The notes under the pieces: generated by a model
Told to the model about the DNA's origin: nothing
The model's input: only the letters and a program-made list of their open reading frames with translations
The model's database searches: none
Position numbers and translations under genes: made by a program
NCBI RefSeq assembly: GCF_021412565.1
Contig: NZ_JAKCLJ010000001.1
Span: forward strand, 806,001 to 870,000
Source: Shewanella sp. AS1
Lineage (GTDB): Bacteria > Pseudomonadota > Gammaproteobacteria > Enterobacterales > Shewanellaceae
DNA: 64,000 nucleotides
Direction of reading: 5' to 3'
Shown: positions 26,091 through 35,119 of the stretch, one piece after another
Layout: the number at the start of each line of letters is the position of its first letter
Position numbering within the stretch: position 1 is the first letter of the stretch

Positions 26091-26717
26091 ATGTCGATTA
26101 AGTATGTCGCGACTTCAAAGTTACCAACCCCCTGGGGCGTATTTGCCATGCATGGGTTTGAAGATACTGACACAGGCAAAGAGCATGTGGCATTAACTTT
26201 GGGTGAGCTGGACGCCAATAAGCCTATGCTGGGACGGATCCATTCTGAATGTTTGACTGGCGATGCGCTTTTTAGCCTGCGTTGTGATTGCGGCTTCCAG
26301 CTACAGACCGCAATGCAGAACATAGCCGAAGCGGGCCAGGGGTTTATTCTGTATCTGCGACAGGAAGGGCGTGGCATAGGCCTGCTCAACAAGATCCGCG
26401 CCTATGAGCTGCAAGATGGCGGTGCCAATACGGTGGAAGCCAATGTGCAGCTGGGTTTCGATGCCGATATGCGCAAATACGACATGATCAAGCCCATGTT
26501 GGAACAGATTGGTGTGCATCAGGTGAAGCTGATGACCAATAATCCCCGTAAAGTCAAAGCGATGAAAGAGCTAGGTATCGAAGTTCTTGAGCGTGTGCCC
26601 CTGCAAGTGGGTAAGAACCGTTACAACGAAGCCTATCTGAAAACCAAGTCGACTGAGCTTGGGCATATGATGTCTGAGCATCATTTTGTCCAAGAGGACG
26701 ATGATCAGCCGTTATGA
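26091..26717 (+). CDS. ribA: GTP cyclohydrolase II
   Basis: This 208-residue protein has the RibA zinc site at Cys54, Cys65 and Cys67 (HSECLTGD...RCDCGFQ), numbered as in E. coli. Further features are the [12 protein letters not shown] loop near 131 and the substrate/GTP motif LMTNNPRK near 150. It opens the imidazole ring of GTP, the first committed step of riboflavin synthesis. It stands alone, away from other rib genes, with a structured leader and a good terminator at 26745-26774. Confidence 0.97.
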   Translation: MSIKYVATSKLPTPWGVFAMHGFEDTDTGKEHVALTLGELDANKPMLGRIHSECLTGDALFSLRCDCGFQLQTAMQNIAEAGQGFILYLRQEGRGIGLLNKIRAYELQDGGANTVEANVQLGFDADMRKYDMIKPMLEQIGVHQVKLMTNNPRKVKAMKELGIEVLERVPLQVGKNRYNEAYLKTKSTELGHMMSEHHFVQEDDDQPL

Positions 26718-26744
26718 ATCACTGTTGGGTGAAGCTGAAATGAC

Positions 26745-26774
26745 AAAAGCCAATTCGTAAGAATTGGCTTTTTT
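26745..26774. terminator. Bidirectional terminator after ribA
   Basis: AAAAGCCAATTC and GAATTGGCTTTT form a perfect stem flanked by A-run and T-run. It serves ribA and possibly the convergent small gene. Confidence 0.88.
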
Positions 26775-26848
26775 AGTGAGTGTTCGGCAACCATTTATTT
26801 GAGAAGCATTATAAATGGCATTGATATTCACTACTCATCTTTCTCAAT

Positions 26849-27130
26849 CTATGGGGCGTTACCCGCTAAATAACTTGTGTTGCGCAGATCGGGTTCGCGG
26901 CACCTAGCGGCACCTTCTAGCATCGCAGCTTGTTGAAATTCTGCCGTAAGGAACAGGGTTATTTGGCAATGAAGTTCTTGCGATTCATAACTATATACAG
27001 CGAGCATATTGCTAGGTTTATCGTATGCTTCATACACTTGGGTTAAGTGATTCTGGTGCGCGGTTAATTTGGAGTGGGATATGATGGCATCGCCTAAATT
27101 GACGCAGAACCACTCCTTTATCAAATTCAT
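26849..27130 (-). CDS. Hypothetical protein
   Basis: I do not recognise this 93-residue protein. The ATG at 27130 follows AGGGGAA with good spacing, which supports real translation. The sequence (NLIKEWFCVNLGDAI at the start, then YEAYDKPSNMLAVYSY and ITLFLTAEFQQAAM) looks like a small soluble alpha/beta protein, without signal peptide or membrane segment. It is 55 bases downstream of the VF530-like gene on the same strand and may be co-transcribed with it. Confidence 0.65.
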   Translation of the reverse strand: MNLIKEWFCVNLGDAIISHSKLTAHQNHLTQVYEAYDKPSNMLAVYSYESQELHCQITLFLTAEFQQAAMLEGAARCREPDLRNTSYLAGNAP

Positions 27131-27185
27131 ATTTCCCCTACCTTCAGCAAAAATCCCTGGTTTATTATTTTAACCCGGCTGTTTG

Positions 27186-27509
27186 TTACTCTTTTCCCCA
27201 GATATGGGCATTGACGCCGTTTTCGCTTGGTTCTGACTTGTTGTTGGCGGGGGGCGTCGAGCGCTCAGCGATTGCCGTTTTAGGCTTGGGCAGTGGCAGA
27301 TGATTCATCTTTAGGTAAAGATGCTCCACTTTTTCCCTGGCCCAAGGGGTCTTGCGTAAAAATTTCAGACTGGATTTGATACTGGGGTCATGATTAAAAC
27401 AGCGAATATTGATCCGGACTCCCAGTTCATCCCAACCATAGTGATCCACAAGATCGTTGAGCAGCTGTTCCAGTTTGATGCCGTGGAGGGGATTATTCGC
27501 TTGAGTCAT
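27186..27509 (-). CDS. VF530 (DUF2132) family small DNA-binding-like protein
   Basis: This 107-residue protein contains the conserved VF530 core [48 protein letters not shown] and VEHLYL within the first 75 residues. A low-complexity Pro/Asn tail follows. The family fold resembles bacterial DNA-binding proteins but the role is unknown. The start ATG at 27509 has no strong ribosome binding site. Confidence 0.85.
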   Translation of the reverse strand: MTQANNPLHGIKLEQLLNDLVDHYGWDELGVRINIRCFNHDPSIKSSLKFLRKTPWAREKVEHLYLKMNHLPLPKPKTAIAERSTPPANNKSEPSENGVNAHIWGKE

Positions 27510-27614
27510 ATCAGTTAAGGTGTCGATTGAAATTGGTTTGATTATATCAGGTTATTGTCGGTTTATGCTGCCTGATAACAGGCTAACCTTATTTTTGCGT
27601 CGCGTCAGCGGCAG

Positions 27615-27646
27615 ATAAAAAATCAGGCCCACACTGAGGTGGGCCT
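27615..27646 (-). terminator. Terminator of the RND/rhodanese operon
   Basis: Read on the minus strand, AGGCCCAC and GTGGGCCT pair and are followed by GATTTTTTATC. It lies just beyond the rhodanese gene and ends the four-gene operon. Confidence 0.85.
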
Positions 27647-27661
27647 AAGACGCTTAATTAC

Positions 27662-27685
27662 TTAACCAGTTATTTAGCCAGTTAT
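27662..27685. repeat. Tandem 12-bp repeat across the rhodanese stop codon
   Basis: TTAACCAGTTAT at 27662-27673 and TTAGCCAGTTAT at 27674-27685 are adjacent copies with one mismatch. The TAA stop of the rhodanese gene (minus strand, 27682-27684) lies in the second copy. Confidence 0.7.
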
Positions 27686-28056
27686 TTCTCTGCCATTAAC
27701 TGCTGATAACCCCCGCCGTTGTGCACATGTTGATAGCCCAGCTTGATTAGACTCTCCTGGGCGATACCGCTGCGGCGGCCACTGCGGCAATAGACCACCA
27801 CATTTCTGTCTTTGGCGATATTTTGTTTAGTGAAGGCGTCAGCAATGCTCTCGTAGGGGATATTGATGGCGTTATCTAAATGACCCTGATTGAACTCCTC
27901 AGGAGTACGGACATCGACGACTAAGGCGCCATTCTGGATCAATTGCCAAGTCACATCTGTGGTTTTGTCGTGGGCAAGCGCACTCTGATTCAGGCTTATC
28001 ACGGCGATAAACAGCAGGGTACTCAGGGATATGATTCGATTCAGTAGGCTAGTCAT
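27682..28056 (-). CDS. Periplasmic single-domain rhodanese
   Basis: This 124-residue protein has a signal peptide (LSTLLFIAVISLNQSALAH) and one rhodanese domain. The domain carries LVVDVRTPEEFNQGHLDNAINIPY and the active-site loop VVYCRSGRRSG with its catalytic Cys at about residue 89. Such PspE-like proteins move sulfane sulfur in the periplasm. It is the last gene of an operon with a DUF2892 membrane protein, an RND pump and its adaptor, which points to handling of a sulfur compound; that is inference. Confidence 0.9.
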   Translation of the reverse strand: MTSLLNRIISLSTLLFIAVISLNQSALAHDKTTDVTWQLIQNGALVVDVRTPEEFNQGHLDNAINIPYESIADAFTKQNIAKDRNVVVYCRSGRRSGIAQESLIKLGYQHVHNGGGYQQLMAEK

Positions 28057-28078
28057 CTTGTCTCCTTATTCTATAAGT

Positions 28079-28291
28079 TTATGCCTTCTTGGCGATTTCG
28101 GCCTCAGTTTTAACGCCAAATTTCTTCATTACCATAGCGGCAGGGCAGAAACCGGTAAAGGCACTTTGAAACAGGTTAGCGCCAACGAAGGCGGTAAGCC
28201 AGATAAAGTGGTGGCTCACTAAGGCTGTGAGAACTAATGACAATAACACCATAAAACCGGCAAAAGCCATAATACTACGTTCGACTGACAT
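28079..28291 (-). CDS. DUF2892 (YgaP-like) membrane protein
   Basis: This 70-residue protein has two hydrophobic segments: SIMAFAGFMVLLSLVLTALVS at about 6-26 and FIWLTAFVGANLFQSAFTGFC, then a conserved CPAAMVMKKFGVK end. This is the DUF2892 family, which also forms the membrane tail of the rhodanese YgaP. Here the two are separate adjacent genes, 22 bases apart. Confidence 0.88.
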   Translation of the reverse strand: MSVERSIMAFAGFMVLLSLVLTALVSHHFIWLTAFVGANLFQSAFTGFCPAAMVMKKFGVKTEAEIAKKA

Positions 28292-28337
28292 GTTAAGCTC
28301 CTTGATTTAACTATTAATATTGGCAATGGCTGGGCGA

Positions 28338-31300
28338 TTACTCAGCCATTTTGGCTAACTTTTTTCGCATCACACTGTAATAGAGCACAGGGATCACGAC
28401 TAAAGTCAGCAAGGTTGATACTAATATCCCGAAGATTAGACTGATGGCCAGGCCATTGAAGATAGGATCGTCGAGAATAAACAGGGCGCCAATCATGGCC
28501 GCAAGCCCTGTCAGCATAATGGGCTTAGCACGCACGGCGCCCGAGTGGATCACCGCCTGTTCCAGCGGCACACCGGACGCCGTCTCATGATTGATAAAAT
28601 CAACTAATAAGATGGAGTTACGCACTATGATCCCCGCAAGGGCGATCATGCCTATCATGGAGGTGGCTGTGAACTGTGCACCAAGCAGGGCATGGCCGGG
28701 CATCACACCTATTATGGTCAGCGGAATAGGCGCCATGATGATCAGCGGCACTGTGTATGAGCGGAACTGACCCACCACTAGCAGGTAGATGGCTATCATG
28801 CCCACGCCATAGGCTATGCCCATGTCTCTGAAGGTTTCATAGGTGATTTTCCACTCGCCATCCCAGAGCACAGCGACTTTATCCAGCCCGGTAGGTTGAT
28901 GGATAAAGTGTTGATCAAAGCCCAGACCATTCTCTGCATCGATATCGGCGGCCATCTCGAACATGCCATAAAGGGGGCTGTCCAGTGGGCCTGCCATATC
29001 GGCGACCACCATGATCATGGGGATCATATTCTTGTGAATAATGGGCGCATCTATCTGAGTCTTGTTGATATGCACCAGCTCAGACACTGGCACGGCGCCG
29101 CCTTTTGAGGTGGTCAGTTTCAGATTGAGCACCTGCTCAAGATCCACCTTGGCATCTTCATCCAGCTGGAGTTTAATCGGCACTGGCTTTTGCTGGTGGG
29201 GCTTATGCAGATAGCTAACGGCCTTACCGCCAACGGAGGTGGCAACCAGATCCACGATATTCTTGTAGGGCACGCCCATCATGCTGGCCTTAGTGCGGTC
29301 GATATACACCTGCCATTTTTGCTGCGTTGCAGGCAGATAGATGTCGATATCGACCACGTCTGGCGTCTGATGAAATAGCTGCTCAATCTCCCTGGCCGCT
29401 TTTTCACGCAGCGCGGCAGTGGGGGCATAGACTTCGGCTAAAATCGGTGACCAAACTGGCGGACCAGGTGGCACTTCGACCACTTTGATCGCCGCATTAT
29501 ATTGTTTGGCTACCGCCTGCAGTGCCTGCCTGACATCTAAGGCGATAGTATGGCTGTCGCGATCTCGATGCGACTTGTCTACTAAGTTGACCTGAATATC
29601 CCCCAGCTCCTGACTCAGCCTTAAGAAATAGTGTCTCACCAGACCGTTAAAATTCATCGGTGCACTGGTACCGGCATAGAGCTGATAGTTATCGACCTCT
29701 TCCACTTGATTGAGCGTCTGTCCCAGCGCCTTGAGCACTCGCTGAGTCTGCTCGACTGGCGTGCCTTCTGGCATATCCACCATCACCTGAAACTCAGATT
29801 TATTGTCAAAAGGCAGCATCTTTAACACCACCAACTGCGCTACTGGCAGGCTGATGGCCATGAATATCAGCAGTGCGATAGCACCAGCGAGTCCTATTCT
29901 GGCCTTGCCTGAGTGAGCCCCTTTCACAAAGGGGGCGATCAGGCGGGTAAACAGCTTCATCATGGCCGTTGATTTTTCATCGGCTTTCTCTGGCGTGTGT
30001 TCATCCCCTTTAGGGTGCTCCTTTTTATGCTTGAGCAGTTTAGTCGCCAGCCAAGGGGTGACGATAAAGGCGATAGCAAGGGAGATCAGCATTCCCATGC
30101 TGGCATTGATGGGAATAGGGCTCATATAGGGGCCCATCAGACCCGAAACAAAGGCCATGGGCATCAAGGCGGCGATCACAGTAAAGGTGGCCAGAATCGT
30201 CGGGCCGCCCACCTCGTCGACCGCGACTGGGATCAAGGTCTTAAATGAGTGTTTACCCAGCGCCATATGGCGGTGAATATTCTCCACCACCACTATGGCA
30301 TCATCCACCAGAATCCCGATAGAGAAGATCAGCGCGAACAAGGAGATACGGTTGAGGGTAAAGCCCCAGGCCCAGGAAGCGAACAGGGTAATAGCCAAGG
30401 TAATAAGAATCGCTATGCCCACCACCGCAGCTTCTCTGAGTCCCATGGTGAGAAACACCAGTATGATGACGGCCGTAGTGGCAAAGATCAGTTTTAAAAT
30501 CAGGGTATTGGCCTTATCGCCGGCGGTTTGGCCATAGTTGCGCGACAGGCTGATGTTGACATCTTTGGGCAGCAGTATGTTATCAACCCTGTCCAGATGG
30601 GCCAGAATATTGTTGGCAATATCGACGGCGTTTTCCCCCGGCTGCTTGCCAATGGCCAGGGTGACGGCAGGGTAGACGCCCTGTTTATCGCTGTGCCAGG
30701 CGTACTGTGTAGGAATATCGCTGCCAAGGCTGATGCTGGCAATATCGCCAAGGTAGACGGGCACACTCTTGCCATTTTCATCTTGATGCACGGCGACGAC
30801 AAGTTGCTCAACTTCCTGCTGGGATTGCAGGAACTGACCGGTTTGCACCTTGATCTGCTGATTATCCTGGATCAGGGAAACCGGCATAGAGACACTATTA
30901 TTGCTGCCAAGACTTTGATTGATGGCATCATAGGTGAGGCCATAGAAGTTCATCTTGGCGGCATCGATACGCACATTGAGGGTTAACTCATGGCTGCCCA
31001 CTATCTCTATCTCACGGGTACCGGGCAGGCGCTTGATCTCAGTGGCCAGACCGTTGGCAATCTGGGTGAGCTGCTCGGCCGACTGTGCCTTGGATTTTGA
31101 CCAGAGCGTCAGGCTGACGATAGGCACATCATCTATGCCTCTGGGTTTTATCTGTGGCTCGCCGACACCGGCCTGCGTCGCGACCTTATCCTTGTTGGAG
31201 TAGATCTGGTTATAGAGTTTGACTATCGCCTCGTTGCGGGGGATCCCCACCTCGAAAACGACAATAATCATGGCGCCATCGGGCTGAGAGAAAGAATAGA

Positions 31301-31604
31301 GGGTATCGACCCCTTTTATCTGCGACAGCACCTGCTCCATCGGCTGGGTAACGACCTGCTCCACTTCGCTCGGTGTCGCGCCAGGGAAAGGCACATAGAC
31401 ATCGGCAAAGGTGACATCTATCTGAGGCTCTTCCTCTTTTGGGGTGACCAGAATAGCAAACAGCCCGAGTAAGATCCCCAGCAGCGCCAGCAGAGGGGTG
31501 ATGGCACTGAGCTGAAACAGTTGCGCTAGGCGGCCGGAGAAGCCGAGCCCTTTGCTCTGCTCGAATTGCGATTGATTGTCACTGGGTAACTGCGGTGAAC
31601 TCAT
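28338..31604 (-). CDS. RND-family efflux pump, inner-membrane permease
   Basis: This protein has 1088 residues from ATG 31604, which has GAGGAG 11 bases upstream; the in-frame GTG at 31616 overlaps that site. It has the twelve-helix RND plan with two large periplasmic loops. TM4 carries GILVDDAIVVVENIHRHM, the Asp-Asp proton relay of AcrB-type pumps. The first loop begins after TM1 (PGATPSEVEQVVTQPMEQ). A PPGPPVWSPILAEVY segment in the second loop is distinctive of a sub-branch. The substrate is unknown. It is encoded 34 bases after the adaptor and before DUF2892 and rhodanese genes; no outer-membrane factor gene is in this operon. Confidence 0.92.
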   Translation of the reverse strand: MSSPQLPSDNQSQFEQSKGLGFSGRLAQLFQLSAITPLLALLGILLGLFAILVTPKEEEPQIDVTFADVYVPFPGATPSEVEQVVTQPMEQVLSQIKGVDTLYSFSQPDGAMIIVVFEVGIPRNEAIVKLYNQIYSNKDKVATQAGVGEPQIKPRGIDDVPIVSLTLWSKSKAQSAEQLTQIANGLATEIKRLPGTREIEIVGSHELTLNVRIDAAKMNFYGLTYDAINQSLGSNNSVSMPVSLIQDNQQIKVQTGQFLQSQQEVEQLVVAVHQDENGKSVPVYLGDIASISLGSDIPTQYAWHSDKQGVYPAVTLAIGKQPGENAVDIANNILAHLDRVDNILLPKDVNISLSRNYGQTAGDKANTLILKLIFATTAVIILVFLTMGLREAAVVGIAILITLAITLFASWAWGFTLNRISLFALIFSIGILVDDAIVVVENIHRHMALGKHSFKTLIPVAVDEVGGPTILATFTVIAALMPMAFVSGLMGPYMSPIPINASMGMLISLAIAFIVTPWLATKLLKHKKEHPKGDEHTPEKADEKSTAMMKLFTRLIAPFVKGAHSGKARIGLAGAIALLIFMAISLPVAQLVVLKMLPFDNKSEFQVMVDMPEGTPVEQTQRVLKALGQTLNQVEEVDNYQLYAGTSAPMNFNGLVRHYFLRLSQELGDIQVNLVDKSHRDRDSHTIALDVRQALQAVAKQYNAAIKVVEVPPGPPVWSPILAEVYAPTAALREKAAREIEQLFHQTPDVVDIDIYLPATQQKWQVYIDRTKASMMGVPYKNIVDLVATSVGGKAVSYLHKPHQQKPVPIKLQLDEDAKVDLEQVLNLKLTTSKGGAVPVSELVHINKTQIDAPIIHKNMIPMIMVVADMAGPLDSPLYGMFEMAADIDAENGLGFDQHFIHQPTGLDKVAVLWDGEWKITYETFRDMGIAYGVGMIAIYLLVVGQFRSYTVPLIIMAPIPLTIIGVMPGHALLGAQFTATSMIGMIALAGIIVRNSILLVDFINHETASGVPLEQAVIHSGAVRAKPIMLTGLAAMIGALFILDDPIFNGLAISLIFGILVSTLLTLVVIPVLYYSVMRKKLAKMAE

Positions 31605-31637
31605 CTTATTTTCCACTCCTCGAAATGCGCTGTGCCA

Positions 31638-32663
31638 TTATTGGTTGAGATTAAGCAAGATCTGAGCGGCATCGGTGGCGATCACATCGCCATCGGCCAG
31701 TCCAGACAGCACATCCACATAGCCTTCATGTTCTGCGCCCAGGCGCACTTGGGTCAGCTGGAATTTGTCTCCCTGCTGCAGATAGACACCACTGAGTTCA
31801 TTTTGGTAACTCACCGCAGACTTGGGCACAGAGAGCCGACTGCGCTCACCCGTGGCAAACTTGGCTTTGACCCACATGCCAGGCATCAGATCCGGCAGGG
31901 ATTTAGGCAGGGTGATCCTGGCTTGATAGCTGTAACTGCTCGGGTCAACAAAGTTAAAGATAGTCAGCTCATCGGCCTGAATCGTGCGCTTATCCTCAAG
32001 CAAGATCTCCACCGAGGTCTGCTTTCGCAGGGCGCCGATATAGCGCTGGGGAATGTAAGTAACGGCGCGCATCTGCTCGGTGGAGAAACCGCTCAGCAGT
32101 GCCTGACCGGGAGACACTGTTTCCCCTTGCTCTACATACCTTTGGGTGACTATGCCGGAAAATGGCGCGCTGACCACAGTGTATTGCAGCGACTCGTTGG
32201 CCTGCACTATGCGCGCCTTGGCGGCAGTGACAGCTTGCTTGGCTGCGCGGGCATTGGCGATGGCCTGATCCATGTCGCCCTGAGAGATAGCGCCTTGTGG
32301 AAATAAGGCTTCGAAGCGACGTCGCTGTTTTTGCGTCTCCTCATTCTGAGCCACGGCTCTGGCGTAATCAGCTTCGGCGGCGGCCAGCTCAGCCCCTTGG
32401 GTCTTGCTGGTGATCTCAAGTAAAGGTGCCCCCAGGGGAACCACATCGTTAATGTCGTAATAGATCTTGATGATGCGACCCGATGTCTGCGCCGAAACCG
32501 TTGCCGCCTTAGTGGCTTCAAGCTGGGCATCTAAGGTTAACCATTGCTGCTGCGGTTCTGACTTTAACGTCAGGGTGTTAACAGGCGCGGCAAGACTGGC
32601 AGCGCTTGCACAAATGGCGGTGCAGGTTAGCAGGAAAGAGACAAATCGCTTGGAAATATTCAT
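31638..32663 (-). CDS. RND efflux pump periplasmic adaptor (membrane-fusion protein)
   Basis: The protein has 341 residues from ATG 32663 (MNISKRFVSFLLTCTAI, a signal peptide ending near SLAAP). An ATG five codons upstream is also possible. It has a barrel-sandwich/lipoyl segment split around a coiled coil (QTSGRIIKIYYDINDVVPLGAPLLEI, then VVSAPFSGIVTQRYVEQGETVSPGQ). A beta-barrel and a membrane-proximal domain with LVVGLADGD-like ending (DVLSGLADGDVIATD) follow. It bridges the RND permease and an outer-membrane channel. It is the first gene of the operon. Confidence 0.92.
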   Translation of the reverse strand: MNISKRFVSFLLTCTAICASAASLAAPVNTLTLKSEPQQQWLTLDAQLEATKAATVSAQTSGRIIKIYYDINDVVPLGAPLLEITSKTQGAELAAAEADYARAVAQNEETQKQRRRFEALFPQGAISQGDMDQAIANARAAKQAVTAAKARIVQANESLQYTVVSAPFSGIVTQRYVEQGETVSPGQALLSGFSTEQMRAVTYIPQRYIGALRKQTSVEILLEDKRTIQADELTIFNFVDPSSYSYQARITLPKSLPDLMPGMWVKAKFATGERSRLSVPKSAVSYQNELSGVYLQQGDKFQLTQVRLGAEHEGYVDVLSGLADGDVIATDAAQILLNLNQ

Positions 32664-32988
32664 AGGGTTTAATCGCATTCGCTAATATTCATAAGAAAAT
32701 TCTAATGGACTTTAATGATGAGTGCAATCATTTATTAGAAAAATACGATGAATATTGTCTTTGATTGAGTTAGGTCAAATATAGTCTAATTATTAACCGC
32801 TTAACGGATTTTTCCTGTCGAACTTGCCGTCTATTATCCCAAGTCAGGTTTTGGCAAATTTTTCATCGTAAGCTGCGAGATTGTTTGGGCTGTGAATAGC
32901 GACTGAGCATAAAAAAATCCAGTGAGTCTATCACTGGATTTTTGTTTAAAGTTTAAGGCTTTAGCTTTCAAGCCTTTCTAAGAGCGGA
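32664..32988. other. Intergenic region between the RND operon and acs
   Basis: Both neighbours are on the minus strand. The right end holds the acs terminator (32911-32944); the left part should hold the RND operon promoter. I see no gene and no clear operator. Confidence 0.6.
32911..32944 (-). terminator. Terminator of acs
   Basis: AAAAATCCAGTGA and TCACTGGATTTTT form a perfect stem with A- and T-runs on both sides, 45 bases beyond the acs stop codon. Confidence 0.88.
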
Positions 32989-34941
32989 TTACTCGCTGCG
33001 GTTAAGACGGGTCTCGATCAGCGTATCGATAACCGCAGGATCCGCCAGGGTAGAGGCATCACCTAAGTTGGTCACTTCGTTAGCCGCGATCTTACGCAGG
33101 AAGCGGCGCATGATCTTGCCCGAGCGGGTCTTAGGCAGACCGCCGGCCCACTGGATCAGATCCGGTGTCGCCAGGGCGCCAATCTCTTTGCGAACCCATT
33201 GGCGCAGTTCTTGGCGCAGCTCCTCGCTCTCCTCTGTGCCCTTGGTAAGGGTCACATAGGCGTAGATCCCCTGTCCCTTGATGTCGTGTGGGTAACCCAC
33301 AACCGCAGCCTCGGCCACATGCTCGTGGGAAACCAGAGCACTTTCGACTTCGGCTGTGCCTAAGCGGTGGCCAGAGACGTTAATCACGTCATCGACCCGG
33401 CCGGTGATCCAGTAGTAACCATCTTCGTCACGGCGGGCACCGTCGCCGGTGAAATACATGCCGCGGAAGGTCTTGAAGTAGGTGAGGGCGAAGCGTTCGT
33501 GATCGCCGTAAACGGTACGCATCTGACCCGGCCAGGAATCTAGGATCACCAGATTACCTTCGGTCGCGCCATCCAAGATGTTACCCATGTTGTCTACCAG
33601 CGCAGGCTGTACGCCGAAGAAGGGGCGAGTGGCCGAGCCGGGTTTAGTGTCTGTGGCGCCGGGCAGCGGGGTGATCAAAATCCCGCCAGTTTCCGTTTGC
33701 CACCAGGTATCGACGATAGGGCAATGCTCATGGCCTATCACCTCATGATACCAACGCCAGGCTTCTGGGTTGATGGGTTCGCCCACAGAACCCATGATGC
33801 GCAAGGATCTGCCATCGAAACCGTCAAACTGCTCCTTGCCTTCGGCCATCAGGGCGCGAATAAGGGTCGGTGCCGTATAGAGAATATTGACCTTATGACG
33901 GTCGACCATCTCTCCTAAACGGGCAGGGGTTGGATAGTTGGGCACCCCTTCGTGGATTAAAATGGTTGCACCGTTGGCCAGCGGGCCATAGACCATATAG
34001 GAGTGGCCAGTGATCCAACCTACGTCAGCAGTGCACCAGTAGATCTCACCCTCTTTATAATCGAACACATATTCGTGGGTCATAGAGGCGTACACCATGT
34101 AACCACCTGTGGTGTGCAGTACCCCCTTAGGGTTACCGGTTGAGCCTGAGGTATAGAGTAAAAATAGGGGGTCTTCTGCGCCCATCTCTTCGGGTACACA
34201 ATGCTCAGAGGCTGTGTCCATCAAGGAGCCCCACTTGATGTCGCGACCTTCAACCCAGTTGACCTTATTGCCGGTGCGCTCAAGTACAATCACTTTCTCG
34301 ACTGTCGTCACATCGGGATGAGACAGAGCGGCATCTATATTGGCTTTGAGTGGAATAGTACGGCCGCCACGCACCCCTTCATCGGCGGTGACTATGACTT
34401 TTGACTTGCCATCGATCACCCGCGAGGCGATAGAGTCCGGCGAGAAGCCACCAAAGACCACAGAGTGAATGGCACCAATGCGGGCACAGGCCAGCATCAC
34501 CACGGCGGCTTCCGGCACCATAGGCATATAAACAGTAACTACATCGCCGCGGCGCACGCCCTGGCTGCGAAGGGCATTGGCAAATTTACACACTTCTTTG
34601 TGAAGTTCGCCATAGGTGAGGGTGCGCTGCTGCGCTGCGTCATCCCCTTCCCAGATAATCGCTACTTTGTCGGCATTTTTCTCCAAATGCCTGTCGAGAC
34701 AGTTAACCGATGCGTTAAGGGTGCCGTCATAGAACCAGTTAATTGAGAGATTATGGTCATCAAAGGAGGTTTGCTTTACCTGAGTGTAAGGCTTAATCCA
34801 ATCGATGCGCTGACCATGTTCTCTCCAAAAACCGTCAGGATTGACTACTGACTCCTGATACATTTTTTTGTATTTTTCTTCGTTAATGTGTGCTTTATTG
34901 GCGATGCCGCTTGGCACTTTATAGAGAGACTGCGTGCTCAT
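32989..34941 (-). CDS. acs: Acetyl-CoA synthetase
   Basis: This 650-residue protein shows the ANL-superfamily P-loop [19 protein letters not shown] near 265, the [10 protein letters not shown] motif near 415, and the hinge/C-terminal [23 protein letters not shown]. Near the end, [11 protein letters not shown] carries the catalytic, acetylatable lysine. It makes acetyl-CoA from acetate, ATP and CoA. It is divergent from the crbS sensor gene, 178 bases away, and a TAGAC-N4-GTCTA palindrome lies between them. CrbS/CrbR are known activators of acs in Vibrio and Pseudomonas, so this arrangement fits an acetate switch. Confidence 0.97.
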   Translation of the reverse strand: MSTQSLYKVPSGIANKAHINEEKYKKMYQESVVNPDGFWREHGQRIDWIKPYTQVKQTSFDDHNLSINWFYDGTLNASVNCLDRHLEKNADKVAIIWEGDDAAQQRTLTYGELHKEVCKFANALRSQGVRRGDVVTVYMPMVPEAAVVMLACARIGAIHSVVFGGFSPDSIASRVIDGKSKVIVTADEGVRGGRTIPLKANIDAALSHPDVTTVEKVIVLERTGNKVNWVEGRDIKWGSLMDTASEHCVPEEMGAEDPLFLLYTSGSTGNPKGVLHTTGGYMVYASMTHEYVFDYKEGEIYWCTADVGWITGHSYMVYGPLANGATILIHEGVPNYPTPARLGEMVDRHKVNILYTAPTLIRALMAEGKEQFDGFDGRSLRIMGSVGEPINPEAWRWYHEVIGHEHCPIVDTWWQTETGGILITPLPGATDTKPGSATRPFFGVQPALVDNMGNILDGATEGNLVILDSWPGQMRTVYGDHERFALTYFKTFRGMYFTGDGARRDEDGYYWITGRVDDVINVSGHRLGTAEVESALVSHEHVAEAAVVGYPHDIKGQGIYAYVTLTKGTEESEELRQELRQWVRKEIGALATPDLIQWAGGLPKTRSGKIMRRFLRKIAANEVTNLGDASTLADPAVIDTLIETRLNRSE

Positions 34942-35007
34942 CTGACTTCCTTTTATTACTTATGATGCATAGTAGAAGTATGAATTGCTTGGATGACTTT
35001 GCTCTAT

Positions 35008-35021
35008 TAGACCTTGGTCTA
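35008..35021. promoter_or_regulatory. Palindrome in the acs-crbS divergent promoter region
   Basis: TAGACCTTGGTCTA has 6-base inverted arms around TT. It lies 67 bases before acs and 99 bases before crbS, a suitable place for an activator of acs. CrbR is the candidate; binding is not shown. Confidence 0.5.
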
Positions 35022-35119
35022 TCAATAAAAATATCTTTAATTTTTAGTGTTTTGCGATGATTTTTGCGATAGATTTAGCCTAGAGTTTAGCGTGAGATAA
35101 TAAAAAAAACGGAAAACCT

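Noticed and set aside
30528-30986. Plus-strand ORF of 152 codons opposite the RND permease
   Set aside because: It is antisense to a conserved pump gene without any own motif or start signal.
31632-32306. Long plus-strand ORF of 224 codons opposite the adaptor gene
   Set aside because: It is fully antisense to a clear membrane-fusion protein gene, and the composition (many His, Gly, Leu) is typical of a shadow frame in GC-rich DNA.
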